From Bin75 sp965212135 (lineage in GTDB: Bacteria; Nitrospirota; Nitrospiria; Nitrospirales; UBA8639), in contig OZ243044.1 in assembly GCA_965212135.1 (NCBI GenBank), forward strand, positions 1,302,001 through 1,366,000: DNA of 64,000 bases. The letters are read 5' to 3'. The notes beneath the pieces were generated by a model. That model did not search any database, was not told where the DNA came from, and saw only the letters and a program-made list of their open reading frames with translations. Below are positions 53,711 to 63,926 of the stretch, piece after piece. The number at the start of each line of letters is the position of its first letter. Position 1 is the stretch's first letter. The position numbers were made by a program, and so were the translations under genes.

Positions 53711-56226
53711 TGCAGACAGAGCACCGCATGGCCCCCGAGGACAACGATTCGCCGCGTTCCATGCCGGCCAGTCTCTCTCCGGAAAAGCAGGCCGAGTATG
53801 GCGCGGAGCAAATCCGTGTACTCGAAGGCCTGGAGGCCGTTCGAAAACGACCGGCCATGTACATCGGCAGCACGGGGGTGGAGGGACTCCACCATCTCGT
53901 GTATGAGGTCGTGGATAATAGCGTTGACGAGCACATGGCCGGCTATGGGGAGACCATCGAGGTTTCTTTGGAAATAGACGGGAGCATCACGGTGACGGAC
54001 AATGGCCGCGGTATTCCCACGGGCATCCATCCCATCCAGAACAAATCAGCGGCCGAAGTCGCGTTGACCGTCCTCCACGCGGGTGGAAAGTTTGAACAGG
54101 GCGCCTACACCGTGTCCGGCGGGCTTCATGGCGTCGGCATCTCCGTCGTCAATGCGTTGTCGGAATGGTTGGAGCTGGAAATCTGGCAAGACGGCCAGGT
54201 CTTTGAGCAGGTCTATCACCGGGGCACCCCGGCCGCCCCTCTTCGGGTGACCGGCGTGACAAAAAAGCGCGGGACGAAAGTGACGTTTAAACCCGACACG
54301 GACATTTTCGAGACGGTCGCCTACAGTTTTGACATCCTCGCCCAACGCCTTCGGGAATTGGCCTTCCTGAATAAAGGGCTTTCGATCGCGCTCACCGACA
54401 AACAAAAACAAAAAGAACAGGTGTTTTGCTACAAGGGCGGGATCGTGTCGTTCGTCGAACATTTGAATGAAGCCAAAATCCCGCTCCACAAACCGATTTT
54501 TATCTCCGTCGAAAAACCGGACACTATGTTAGAAGTCGCGCTCCAGTACAACGACAGCTACGCCGAAAACCTTTTCTCCTTTGCCAACAACATCAATACG
54601 CGGGAAGGGGGAACGCATTTGGTTGGGTTCAAGGCCGCTCTGACCAGAACGATTAATTCCTATGCGAGTTCGAATGACCTCTTGAAAAAGGACACGGACT
54701 CGCTCACGGGCGACGACGTGCGGGAAGGCCTCACCGCGGTGGTAAGCGTCAAAGTTCGGTCTCCGCAATTTGAAGGACAGACCAAAGCCAAATTAGGCAA
54801 CAGTGACGTCAAGGGCCTTGTCGAAGTCGCCGTGAATGAAGAGCTCGGGACGTACTTTGAGGAAAACCCGGCCGTGGCCAAACGCATTATCGGCAAAGCC
54901 GCCGACGCGGCACGGGCGAGGGAAGCGGCTCGGAAAGCCAAGGATCTCATCCGTCGCAAGAACGCCCTGGATGGCGGATCGCTCCCCGGTAAACTCGCCG
55001 ATTGTTCGGAAAAAGATCCGGCCCTAAGCGAGTTGTTTATTGTCGAAGGAGATTCCGCCGGCGGGTCGGCCAAGCAGGGGCGGGATCGAAAATTCCAAGC
55101 CATTCTTCCGCTCAAAGGAAAAATCCTCAACGTCGAAAAAGCGCGGTTCGACAAAATGCTTGCCAGCGAAGAAATTCGAACGCTGATTCTGGCCCTGGGA
55201 ACGGGGATCGGTCGCAAGCGGGAGGACTCGGAAAAAGGCAAGGATGACAAAGAAGCGTTTGACGTTGCGCGCGCACGGTACCACAGAATCATTTTGATGA
55301 CGGATGCCGACGTGGATGGCAGCCATATTCGAACGCTTCTCCTCACGTTTTTGTTTCGTCAAATGCATGAACTGATTGAGCAAGGCTACGTGTACATTGC
55401 GCAGCCCCCGCTCTTTAAGGTGAAAAAAGGCAAATCCGAACGTTTTCTCAAAGATGAGCATGCCCTGAACGGCTATCTCGCCGAGTTGGCGGGGCAAGAA
55501 GTCGCCGTCTATGTAGAACGGGAGCACGCGTTTATTGGCGGACAGGCGCTCCACCCCATCTTGAAGAAAATGATTGAATTCGAAGGGCTCCTCGGAAAAT
55601 TGAGTCAGCGAAAACGGGACTCCTGGTTGTTGCGGATGTTTGTGGACGAGCCCACCCTGGGGCGCGAACTCTTAAAGAACCGGGACGCGGTCCGGGATCT
55701 TCTTGCGCGCGTGAAGGCCCGGTTGACCATGGTCCATCCTGATTCGCCGATTCACGCGGACGTGGCGGAAGATGAAGAACATCAATCCAATAAAATCGTG
55801 TGTCGGGTGCCGACCAACGGCGTGATGAGGACGCTCGAAGTGAACCATGAATTAGTGGGATCCGCGGATTTTCGCGAATTACAAAAGCTGTCGCCCCATG
55901 CCATTGGCCTGGGCCGTCCCCTGTACCGCATGAAAGCGCAGGACACCGAAACCGCCTTTGCCTCCACGGACGAACTCGTGCACGGGATCCTCACCGTGGG
56001 GAAAAAAGGATTAAATCTTCAGCGGTACAAAGGGCTGGGTGAAATGAATCCCTTGCAACTTTGGGAAACCACCATGAACCCGGAAACGCGATCCCTCCTT
56101 CAAGTAAAACTGGAAGACATGACCGGCGTGGATGAGATTTGCACCATTCTCATGGGCGATGAAGTGGAACCGCGCCGGAATTTTATTCAGCAACACGCGC
56201 TGGAAGTCCGTAATTTGGACGTGTAG
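53710..56226 (+). CDS. gyrB: DNA gyrase subunit B
   Basis: The 838-residue ATPase subunit has the GHKL motif YEVVDNSVDEHMAG, ADGTGRGIP-like TDNGRGIPTGIH, the TOPRIM segments EGDSAGGSAKQGRDRKFQAI and DADVDGSHIRTLLLTF, and the C-terminal YKGLGEMNPLQLWETTM. It forms the A2B2 supercoiling enzyme with GyrA. The ATG overlaps the dnaN stop; a second ATG at 53761 gives a start nearer the family norm. recF is absent between dnaN and gyrB. Confidence 0.97.
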   Translation: MQTEHRMAPEDNDSPRSMPASLSPEKQAEYGAEQIRVLEGLEAVRKRPAMYIGSTGVEGLHHLVYEVVDNSVDEHMAGYGETIEVSLEIDGSITVTDNGRGIPTGIHPIQNKSAAEVALTVLHAGGKFEQGAYTVSGGLHGVGISVVNALSEWLELEIWQDGQVFEQVYHRGTPAAPLRVTGVTKKRGTKVTFKPDTDIFETVAYSFDILAQRLRELAFLNKGLSIALTDKQKQKEQVFCYKGGIVSFVEHLNEAKIPLHKPIFISVEKPDTMLEVALQYNDSYAENLFSFANNINTREGGTHLVGFKAALTRTINSYASSNDLLKKDTDSLTGDDVREGLTAVVSVKVRSPQFEGQTKAKLGNSDVKGLVEVAVNEELGTYFEENPAVAKRIIGKAADAARAREAARKAKDLIRRKNALDGGSLPGKLADCSEKDPALSELFIVEGDSAGGSAKQGRDRKFQAILPLKGKILNVEKARFDKMLASEEIRTLILALGTGIGRKREDSEKGKDDKEAFDVARARYHRIILMTDADVDGSHIRTLLLTFLFRQMHELIEQGYVYIAQPPLFKVKKGKSERFLKDEHALNGYLAELAGQEVAVYVEREHAFIGGQALHPILKKMIEFEGLLGKLSQRKRDSWLLRMFVDEPTLGRELLKNRDAVRDLLARVKARLTMVHPDSPIHADVAEDEEHQSNKIVCRVPTNGVMRTLEVNHELVGSADFRELQKLSPHAIGLGRPLYRMKAQDTETAFASTDELVHGILTVGKKGLNLQRYKGLGEMNPLQLWETTMNPETRSLLQVKLEDMTGVDEICTILMGDEVEPRRNFIQQHALEVRNLDV

Positions 56227-56274
56227 CCAACCGTACAACCCCAATCCACCCCTCCGCACACAAGCTCCCCCACG

Positions 56275-58809
56275 ATGTCCACGGAAGCCCGCTTCACCCA
56301 GGTCGCGATCGAAGATGAGATGCGGTTGTCGTACCTGGATTACGCCATGAGCGTGATCGTGGGTCGCGCCTTGCCGGACGTGCGTGATGGGTTGAAACCC
56401 GTGCATCGGCGCATTTTGTATGGCATGAACCAGATGGGCCTGGCGCACAACCGGGCCTACCGCAAGTCGGCGAAGATCGTGGGTGAAATCATGGGCAACT
56501 ATCACCCGCACGGCGATTCGGCCATTTACGATACGCTTGTGCGCATGGCGCAAGACTTCAACCTGCGCTATACCCTGGTGGACGGCCAGGGGAATTACGG
56601 GTCGGTTGACGGCGATCCGCCGGCGGCCATGCGCTATACCGAAGCCCGGCTGACGAAATTAGCCGGCGAAATGCTGGCGGATATTGACCATGAAACCGTT
56701 GATTTCGGTCCCACGTACGATGAATCGGACGTCGAGCCGCTGGTGTTGCCGGCCAAAGTTCCCAACCTCCTGATCAACGGCGCCGGCGGGATCGCCGTTG
56801 GCTACGCCACCAACATTCCCACGCATAATCTCGGCGAAGTCGTCACGGCGTTACTGCGGGTCATTGACGACCCGGATGTGTCCATCGCGCAGTTGATGGA
56901 CAGTCTGCCAGGCCCCGATTTTCCGACGGCCGGATTTATTTACGGAATGCAAGGGATCAAAGACGCCTATGAAACCGGGCGAGGACTCTTGACGCTCCGC
57001 GCCAAAACCCACATCGAAACGGATGAAAAGCGGGACCGGGACAGCATCATTGTGACTGAAATTCCTTACCAGGTGAACAAGTCCAAGTTGCTTGAGAAAA
57101 TTGCCGACCTGGTGCACGAGAAACGCATTGAGGGAATTTCCGACATTCGGGATGAATCGGACCGCGACGGCATCCGCGTCGTGGTCGAGCTCAAAAAAGG
57201 CGAGATTCCGCCCGTCATCCTGAATCAGTTGTACAAGCACACCCAACTCCAAAATACGTTTGGGGTCATCATGCTCGCGCTCGTGAACAACCGGCCGGAG
57301 ATTTTGAATCTCAAACAAATCTTGTCGGCCTTTCTCGAACATCGGCGGGACGTGGTCGTTCGTCGAGCCGCCCATGAGTTACGGAAAGCCGAAGAACGCG
57401 CTCATATTTTAGAAGGCCTCCGGGTCGCGCTGGAGCATTTGGATGCCGTGATTGCGTTGATTCGTCAGGCGGCGTCGCCCGACGACGCCAAAACCGGGCT
57501 CACGCAACAGTTTCCGTTGTCGGAGATTCAGGCGCAGGCCATCCTGGACATGCGGCTCCAACGGTTGACCCAGCTTGAACAACACAAACTTTCTCAAGAG
57601 TATGAAGCGCTCAAAGCCACCATCGCCTCGCTTCAGGCCGTCCTTGGGTCCGAAGAGTTAGTCAAACAAATCATCAGGGACGAGCTGATCGCCATCCAGG
57701 ACGCCTATCAGGACGCCCGGCGGACCCGGATCGTGCCGCAAGAAGCGGAGCTCAATATTGAAGACTTGATTGCGGATGAAGAAATGGCGGTCAGCATTTC
57801 CCATGAAGGGTACATTAAACGCCATCCGGTCTCCGAATACCGCGCGCAGCGCCGCGGCGGGAAAGGCAAGATTGGCATGGGAGTGAAGAACGAAGACTTT
57901 GTCGAAAAACTGTTCACGGCCTCGACGCACGACTTCATTCTGTTTTTTACCGATGCCGGAAAAGTGTATTGGCTCAAAGTCCATGAAATCCCGGAAGCCA
58001 GCCGAACCAGCAAAGGCAAAGCCATGGTCAACCTGTTGACGCTGGGGCCGGATGAGCGGGTGACCACCGCGCTGCCCGTTCGGGAATTTTCCGAAGAGTT
58101 ATACGTCGTCATGGCCACCCGCATGGGCTACATCAAGAAAACGAAACTCTCGGCGTATGGCAATCCCAGACAGGGCGGGATTATTGCCCTGACGCTGGAT
58201 GAAGGCAATAAACTCATTGGCGTGGAAATCACGGACGGCCGAAGCGACATCATCCTGGGGACCAGAGAAGGGCTGGTCGTTCGGTTTCGGGAACAGGACG
58301 TTCGGGCCGTGGGCCGCACGGCACGAGGGGTCAGGGGTATGCGCTTGAAGGGAACCAATCATGTGATTGGGATGGCCGTCATCAAACAGGAGGACGCGGA
58401 AGCCTCGATCCTGACCGTGACCGAACGGGGGTTTGGCAAACGAACCCTGGCGACCGAGTATCGCGCGAAAGGCCGGGGGGGCCGAGGCGTCATCAGCGTC
58501 AAAGCCACCGAGAAAAACGGCTTGGCCGTTTCATTCCATCAGGTGAAGGAATCCGATCACATCATGATTATGACGGCCGAAGGGAAAATCCTCCGCACCA
58601 AAATGGATGCCCTCCGGGACATCGGCCGCAATTCGCAGGGGGTGCGGCTCATTGATATGGAAGACACCGACCGGGTCACAGGCGTGGCGAAGCTTGCCGA
58701 AAGCGATGATGAGACCGATACGGACCACGACGGTGCCGACGAAACCAATGGAACAGGTGGAACCGCCCATGCCGCCGCCGCGAGCGGTCCTTCAGAGCTG
58801 AATGCCTGA
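56275..58809 (+). CDS. gyrA: DNA gyrase subunit A
   Basis: The 844-residue breakage-reunion subunit has catalytic Tyr121 in AAMRYTEARL and the quinolone-determining segment HGDSAIYDTL with wild-type Ser82 and Asp86. The gyrase-specific GyrA box QRRGGKG (about 523) shows it is gyrase rather than topoisomerase IV. The C-terminus has an extra acidic, low-complexity tail of about 40 residues (ESDDETDTDHDGADET onwards). It follows gyrB by 48 nt and is followed by a strong terminator. Confidence 0.97.
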   Translation: MSTEARFTQVAIEDEMRLSYLDYAMSVIVGRALPDVRDGLKPVHRRILYGMNQMGLAHNRAYRKSAKIVGEIMGNYHPHGDSAIYDTLVRMAQDFNLRYTLVDGQGNYGSVDGDPPAAMRYTEARLTKLAGEMLADIDHETVDFGPTYDESDVEPLVLPAKVPNLLINGAGGIAVGYATNIPTHNLGEVVTALLRVIDDPDVSIAQLMDSLPGPDFPTAGFIYGMQGIKDAYETGRGLLTLRAKTHIETDEKRDRDSIIVTEIPYQVNKSKLLEKIADLVHEKRIEGISDIRDESDRDGIRVVVELKKGEIPPVILNQLYKHTQLQNTFGVIMLALVNNRPEILNLKQILSAFLEHRRDVVVRRAAHELRKAEERAHILEGLRVALEHLDAVIALIRQAASPDDAKTGLTQQFPLSEIQAQAILDMRLQRLTQLEQHKLSQEYEALKATIASLQAVLGSEELVKQIIRDELIAIQDAYQDARRTRIVPQEAELNIEDLIADEEMAVSISHEGYIKRHPVSEYRAQRRGGKGKIGMGVKNEDFVEKLFTASTHDFILFFTDAGKVYWLKVHEIPEASRTSKGKAMVNLLTLGPDERVTTALPVREFSEELYVVMATRMGYIKKTKLSAYGNPRQGGIIALTLDEGNKLIGVEITDGRSDIILGTREGLVVRFREQDVRAVGRTARGVRGMRLKGTNHVIGMAVIKQEDAEASILTVTERGFGKRTLATEYRAKGRGGRGVISVKATEKNGLAVSFHQVKESDHIMIMTAEGKILRTKMDALRDIGRNSQGVRLIDMEDTDRVTGVAKLAESDDETDTDHDGADETNGTGGTAHAAAASGPSELNA

Positions 58810-58813
58810 TGTC

Positions 58814-58836
58814 GGGAGAGGCGGCTCTCCCTTTTT
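58814..58836 (+). terminator. Intrinsic terminator after gyrA
   Basis: GGGAGAG (58814-58820), loop GCGG and CTCTCCC (58825-58831) form a perfect 7-bp GC-rich stem, followed directly by TTTTT. It lies 5 nt after the gyrA stop and would end the dnaA-dnaN-gyrB-gyrA transcript. Confidence 0.85.
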
Positions 58837-58895
58837 CTCTCGCCTCATCGAGGGAAGAGCAAACCAGGAATCAACAGAGTTGCCAGCACGGCTGA

Positions 58896-59531
58896 TTGTC
58901 GAAAGTGAGTTCGCCCCGCAAACCGGCCAGACAACCATTCGATCCCGTCGTCAAAATAGGGCTGACCGTGTTCATCGGCGGGTTCGCGTTGATCGCGGGC
59001 GGCATGTTCCTCTCCAGCCCCGACCGCACCATTCCCCCGTTTAGTATTGGAGGGCAGGAAGGCTCCGTGGTGGCCGTGCATGTTCCGTCGTGGACCAGCG
59101 ATCCGGACATCGCAACACTGATTCGTCGTTTCCGGGACATCGGCGCGGCCACCCGTGATTTCCGGTCCATGAAAGTGCGCCCGACCACGTCGGGAGATCC
59201 CGACGCGTTGTATCAGAAAGTCGTCCTCTATATTTTTTCCGCTCCCGGCTGGACCGAACCGGACACCCTGCATCGGTACCTGGCCGGGCATGACGGCGAG
59301 GGCGAAGAGGCGTTTCGCCGAAAATTTCAACGAGCGGCCCGCGGGGGATTTCTCTATAACCGAGGCGCAGCCAAAGGCTGGCTGGGCCCCATTCCCGGTC
59401 GCGCGCAGCCTTGGCACGACCCCGCGATTCAGGTATTGTTTGACGACAGCACCACCACGGTGCGGGAGCCGCTCCAACCTTGGAATGCGCTACGAGACAG
59501 TACTCATCGGGACGCACGACAAAATTTCTGA
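58896..59531 (+). CDS. Hypothetical membrane-anchored protein
   Basis: I do not recognise this protein of about 211 residues. It has one helix near the N-terminus (VVKIGLTVFIGGFALIAGGMFL), so it is probably anchored in the inner membrane with the rest outside. The remainder includes IATLIRRFRDIGAA and LYQKVVLYIFSAPGW. TTG 58896 opens the frame and GTG 58905 is an equally good start. The DM13 gene follows 12 nt later, so they are likely one operon. Confidence 0.65.
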   Translation: MSKVSSPRKPARQPFDPVVKIGLTVFIGGFALIAGGMFLSSPDRTIPPFSIGGQEGSVVAVHVPSWTSDPDIATLIRRFRDIGAATRDFRSMKVRPTTSGDPDALYQKVVLYIFSAPGWTEPDTLHRYLAGHDGEGEEAFRRKFQRAARGGFLYNRGAAKGWLGPIPGRAQPWHDPAIQVLFDDSTTTVREPLQPWNALRDSTHRDARQNF

Positions 59532-59543
59532 AAATCAGGACTC

Positions 59544-59969
59544 ATGATGATGAACAGCATCAAACGACCATTGCTCGCCGGCTTGATTGGCACCGTGCTA
59601 TTGATTGCCCCGCCCCTCCATGCCGCGGCGCAAACGCTGGCAAGCGGCGAGTGGGTCAACAAGAGTTACGACATCCATGGCGGCTGGGAAATCGTCAAGC
59701 GGGGCGGCAACCATTACATCGTTTTTGATGAAAACTTCAAAACCAGAAGCGGCCCGAACTTGAATGTGTATTTGTCGCCACGACCGCTCGGCGCGTTGAG
59801 CGACAACACCGTCGCGCCAAATTCGGTGGAAATTGCCCCGCTCAAGTCGCCCCTCGGCGCACAGGAATACGAAATTCCGGCCAGTCTTGATCTGACGGAA
59901 TACCGCTCGCTGCTGATTCACTGCAAGACGTTTTCGCATCTTTGGGGTGGCGCGACAATCGCCCCGTGA
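59544..59969 (+). CDS. DM13 domain-containing exported protein
   Basis: The 141-residue protein has a signal peptide (LLAGLIGTVLLIAPPLHAAAQ) and a DM13 domain: GGWEIVKRGGNHYIVFDENFKTRSGPNLNVYLSP, then EYRSLLIHCKTFSHLWGGA with one conserved Cys. DM13 domains are proposed redox or electron-transfer modules in the cell envelope. It is coupled with the hypothetical protein upstream. Function is not known. Confidence 0.82.
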   Translation: MMMNSIKRPLLAGLIGTVLLIAPPLHAAAQTLASGEWVNKSYDIHGGWEIVKRGGNHYIVFDENFKTRSGPNLNVYLSPRPLGALSDNTVAPNSVEIAPLKSPLGAQEYEIPASLDLTEYRSLLIHCKTFSHLWGGATIAP

Positions 59970-60011
59970 TTGTGCCGAGCCGCGAAGGCGTGGCGATGAA
60001 CAACCATGCCG

Positions 60012-60677
60012 TCAACCGGCGGGTCGCTTTTGAGGTTCGGCACAAAGGCATTCCGGCGGACGTCTGGCCAACAGATTGAGCCACCGACCTTTTCGTTCCT
60101 GATTGGCCACGATTTGCAAGGCAACCACCTCCCACCCCGCCTTTTCGACCACTCGTTTCAATTCCTGCTTGTGCCATCTGGAAAGAAACCGGCCGCGCAT
60201 CCATTGATTGGCGAGAAACCCGGACCCTTTCCCGTGAACCAGCGTCGCCCCCAGGGTCCCGCCCGGTTTGGTGACGTCGCGCAACTGTCTCAAGCCGTGG
60301 GAGAGAAGCGTTTTCGGGACGTGAATCAGCGACGCGGCGGCCCATACCCCGTCAAACGATGGCGTGGAAAAAGGAAGGCGCAACATGTCGGCCAGGATCA
60401 AGGGCAAACGGGGACTGCGGGATCGGGCGAGACGCAGAAAGGCCGGCGTCACGTCAATGCCGATGACTTGACAGTGTTTTCGTTTGAGATACCGGCTGTC
60501 CTGTCCGAGTCCGCAGCCAAGATCCAACACCAAGCCCCGTGCCGGCAGCCGTTGTCGCCACGCTTCAAGATGCGGCGGCACGCGATACGGTCGCCTGGTC
60601 CATTCCCGGACGTACACGTCTGCCTGCGTTTCATAGGCCAGGATGGTTCGGCGAGTCGTGCGGGAGAGGATCGGCAT
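60012..60677 (-). CDS. Class I SAM-dependent methyltransferase
   Basis: The 221-residue enzyme has motif I LVLDLGCGLGQDSRYL (about residues 50-65), an acidic residue in VIGIDVTPAFLRLA and a PFSTPSFDGVWAAASLIHV post-motif. The substrate is unknown; it lies in the methyltransferase 11/25 group. The gene converges with the DM13 gene and sits 58 nt downstream of the RND gene on the same strand. The C-terminal 20 residues are Cys/Pro-rich. Confidence 0.85.
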   Translation of the reverse strand: MPILSRTTRRTILAYETQADVYVREWTRRPYRVPPHLEAWRQRLPARGLVLDLGCGLGQDSRYLKRKHCQVIGIDVTPAFLRLARSRSPRLPLILADMLRLPFSTPSFDGVWAAASLIHVPKTLLSHGLRQLRDVTKPGGTLGATLVHGKGSGFLANQWMRGRFLSRWHKQELKRVVEKAGWEVVALQIVANQERKGRWLNLLARRPPECLCAEPQKRPAG

Positions 60678-60734
60678 GGCAGAAGATCACGACCGGCCAT
60701 GGGGCCGGAACGTCAGGAACGAAAGCGTGTTCCG

Positions 60735-63700
60735 TTACGGTTGCCCCGCCTCCGTCCGTTCGGGTGGCTCCATCGCGTCGGCCCGCACCGGCCGGCCGCC
60801 GCGTGACAGGTCTTCCACAATGAGATAGACGGACGGCACAATCGTTAACACAATCACCGTCGCAAATAAAATACCGAATCCCAACGAGATGGCCATCGGG
60901 ATGATAAACCGGGCCTGAAGCGCCGTCTCAAAAATCATGGGAGCTAAACCGAAGAACGTGGTCAACGACGTCAGGACAATAGGCCGGAATCGTTTCATCG
61001 CGCCTTGTACCACCGCTTCATGGAGGGAAACGCGTTTCGACTCGTGGATGTGATTCGTCGCCACGATCAACACGAGCGAATCATTCACCACCACGCCGGC
61101 CAGGGCCACGATCCCGAACAGACTGATGAGGCTGAGCCCATAACCCAGAAGCAGATGCCCGGCCACCGCGCCGATAATGGCAAATGGAATCGTGAGCATG
61201 ACAATAAGCGGCTGCACGTAACTTCTGAAGGGAATGGCCAACAACCCATAGATCAGCAGCAGGGCCAGGGCAAACCCGACGGCCATCGCCGAAAGCGATT
61301 CTTGTTGTGAGGCTTGCTGGCCTTCCAGCGAATAATGGAGTCCCGGATATTTTTTCGTTAACGCTTCCAATTCATTGCCGGTTATGGCTCCAATGATGGT
61401 GTTGGCATTGGCGAGTTGTTCATTGACATCGGCCGTGACCGCCACGACTCGCCGCCCGTCGCGGCGTTTGATTTCCATATAGGCATGGCCCCGCTCAATC
61501 TCCGCGGCCTCGGCCAGAGGGATTTCTCCGCCCTGCTCGGTTAACAGGATCAAGTGTTCGACCGTGAACGAGGAACGGCGTTCCGCTTCCGGCAGCCTCA
61601 CCATCACTTTCACCTCGTCGCGCCCTCGTTGTTGACGCAGGGCTTCGACGCCGTGAAACGCGGCGCGCACCTGTTGGGCCAGGTCCGTCGCGTTGAGCCC
61701 CAGGCTGCGAGCTTCCGGCTTGATTCGAAAATTCAATTGCGGTTTTCCCAACGCCACGCCGGCGTCAATGTCCGTCACACCCTGATACCGTGACAACGCC
61801 TCGGCCAGTTCCCTGGCGGCGGCTTCAAGAATGGGTCTGGACCGATGCGTGAGCTGAATGTCAATCGGCTCGCCGCCCGTCGGGCCGATGTTGGCTTTAA
61901 AGGTGAGAGACTCCAGCCCCGGGATTGTCCCGATGGCCGCTCGCCAGTCACCGGAAAAATCCGCGCCGCTGAAATCGCGCTTATCCGCGGGCACCAAAAA
62001 GACCATCATCCCAACGAGGTGGCTCCCCGGCGCCTCCTGGTCGGTCGCGCCGGGACCCGTGCGCGGCAATGACGAACCAATCTGGGCATAGATGCCCCGC
62101 AACACGGACGCGCCCCCGTGTTGCTCGACCGTGACGTGCGCCGCCTTCTGAAGGCGGTCCAACACGGTCCTGGAATATTCCACGGGAACCCCGTAGGGGA
62201 GGGTGGCTTGCGCCGTGACAATTTCAGAGTCAATGTCCGGAAGAAAACGAAAAGGAAGATGACCGCCGGCCACCATGCCGGCCGCCAGGATCAAGACGGC
62301 CAGTCCCAGCGCCACCGTCAGATAGCGATTGGCGATCACCGTGTGGAGAAAGGGTTGATAGCGTTCGCGTATCACGGTTTGCAGGGTTTCGCTCAACCAG
62401 CGTCGCGGACGATCCAGCCTTTCCCAGAACGCGGTGTTGCGCCGCGCGACCGCCAAATGAGCCGGCAACACAAACAGGGATTCAATCAGCGACACCACAA
62501 ACACCGCCACGACCACCGAGGGAATCTGCCGCATAAAATTACCCGTGTCGCCGGGCACGAAAAACAACGGCATGAACGCCGCGATATTGGTCAGCACGGC
62601 AAAGGTGATGGGAGCGGCAATTTCCCGAGCCCCCGCAATGGCCGCTTCGAGAAACGGCAATCCCTGTTCCCGTTTTTGATAAATGATTTCACCCGCCACC
62701 ACGGCGTCGTCCACGATGATGCCTAGGGTAATGATGAACGCAAACAGGGAAATCATATTGATGGAGGCTCCGGTCATGGGGATGAACAGGAACGCCCCGA
62801 TGATCGAAGTCGGCAGGCCGACCGTAACCCAAAACGCGAGCTTGATGTCCAAAAATAATCCGAGCAACAACAGCACGAGGATCAAGCCGAGACACGCGTT
62901 TTTCAATAACAGTTGCATCCGGTCGCGGTAAATTTCGGACAGGTCGTTCCAAACGGCCAAGCCAATGCCATCCGGCAGTTCCGACCGCAAGTCGTCCAGA
63001 TAGGCATGGACGATCTCGGAGACGGATTGCGGCGTTTCCCGGCCGACTCGAAACACCTTGACCTGAATCGCCCGTTGGCCGTTGTAGAAGGCTTCTTCGT
63101 CTGTGTCTTCAAACCCGTCTTGAATCGTCGCGATATCGGCCACCGTGACAATGGCGCCGTCCGGCGTCGAGGCCACGGGAATTTCCGCGTATTCCCGGCC
63201 AAAGTCACGGCGTTCCTGCGTCCGCAATAACACTTCCCCACCGGTGGTCTTGACCCCTCCCCCGGGCAGTTCGATGGCCGCTTCTCCGATCTCGCCGGCA
63301 ATCCGGTTGAAGGTCAGGCCATAGGCCCGAAGGGAGCGTTGCGGCACCTCAATGGAAATTTCTCGCGGCCGTGCGCCGCCCAATTCCACGAGTGTGATCC
63401 CCGGTCGCTGCAGCAATTCATCACGAGTGCGTTCGGCCACGTCACGAAGGATCTGCTCTTCCAGATCGCCGTGCACCATCACGGTCAAGACCTGATTCCG
63501 AACGTCGGCCAAACTGATGAGGGGTTCTTCCGCCAATTCCGGAAACGACTGAATACGTTCAATCTCGTTCGTGACGTCTTGCAGGAGATTGTTGGCATTG
63601 ACTCCGGTGACCAGTTCAATGGACACCGAGGCCTTGCCCTCATTGACGGTGGAGTTGACTTCTTTGACGCCGTCCAGGCCCCGCACCGCGTCTTCAATGG

Positions 63701-63926
63701 CGAGTACGATTCCTTGTTCGACCTCTTGCGGACTGGCGCCGGGATAGGCAACGGAGACCCGAACCGTATCAACCGAAAATTGCGGAAAGACTTCCTGCTT
63801 GAGGCGGGTGCTGACGAGCAACCCGCCCAGAATAAAAATCAGCATGACGAGGTTGGCCGCCACCGTGTGGCCGGCCATCCAGGCAATGGGCCCGGACGTT
63901 CCGTGGGGTTGCTCGTTGGATGCCAT
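60735..63926 (-). CDS. RND-family efflux transporter (AcrB/HAE type)
   Basis: The 1063-residue protein has the RND layout: an N-terminal helix, large periplasmic loops, and two groups of six helices. TM4 carries the proton-relay Asp pair in LGIIVDDAVVAGEI (about 410). Pore-domain segments such as YPGASPQEVEQGI and LGPTGGEPID-like (NIGPTGGEPIDIQL) are present. It exports drugs, lipids or other compounds together with a membrane-fusion protein, which is probably encoded just upstream beyond base 63,980. In this frame a TGA at 63978-63980 may end that partner gene (ending SAAPSP). Confidence 0.93.
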   Translation of the reverse strand: MASNEQPHGTSGPIAWMAGHTVAANLVMLIFILGGLLVSTRLKQEVFPQFSVDTVRVSVAYPGASPQEVEQGIVLAIEDAVRGLDGVKEVNSTVNEGKASVSIELVTGVNANNLLQDVTNEIERIQSFPELAEEPLISLADVRNQVLTVMVHGDLEEQILRDVAERTRDELLQRPGITLVELGGARPREISIEVPQRSLRAYGLTFNRIAGEIGEAAIELPGGGVKTTGGEVLLRTQERRDFGREYAEIPVASTPDGAIVTVADIATIQDGFEDTDEEAFYNGQRAIQVKVFRVGRETPQSVSEIVHAYLDDLRSELPDGIGLAVWNDLSEIYRDRMQLLLKNACLGLILVLLLLGLFLDIKLAFWVTVGLPTSIIGAFLFIPMTGASINMISLFAFIITLGIIVDDAVVAGEIIYQKREQGLPFLEAAIAGAREIAAPITFAVLTNIAAFMPLFFVPGDTGNFMRQIPSVVVAVFVVSLIESLFVLPAHLAVARRNTAFWERLDRPRRWLSETLQTVIRERYQPFLHTVIANRYLTVALGLAVLILAAGMVAGGHLPFRFLPDIDSEIVTAQATLPYGVPVEYSRTVLDRLQKAAHVTVEQHGGASVLRGIYAQIGSSLPRTGPGATDQEAPGSHLVGMMVFLVPADKRDFSGADFSGDWRAAIGTIPGLESLTFKANIGPTGGEPIDIQLTHRSRPILEAAARELAEALSRYQGVTDIDAGVALGKPQLNFRIKPEARSLGLNATDLAQQVRAAFHGVEALRQQRGRDEVKVMVRLPEAERRSSFTVEHLILLTEQGGEIPLAEAAEIERGHAYMEIKRRDGRRVVAVTADVNEQLANANTIIGAITGNELEALTKKYPGLHYSLEGQQASQQESLSAMAVGFALALLLIYGLLAIPFRSYVQPLIVMLTIPFAIIGAVAGHLLLGYGLSLISLFGIVALAGVVVNDSLVLIVATNHIHESKRVSLHEAVVQGAMKRFRPIVLTSLTTFFGLAPMIFETALQARFIIPMAISLGFGILFATVIVLTIVPSVYLIVEDLSRGGRPVRADAMEPPERTEAGQP

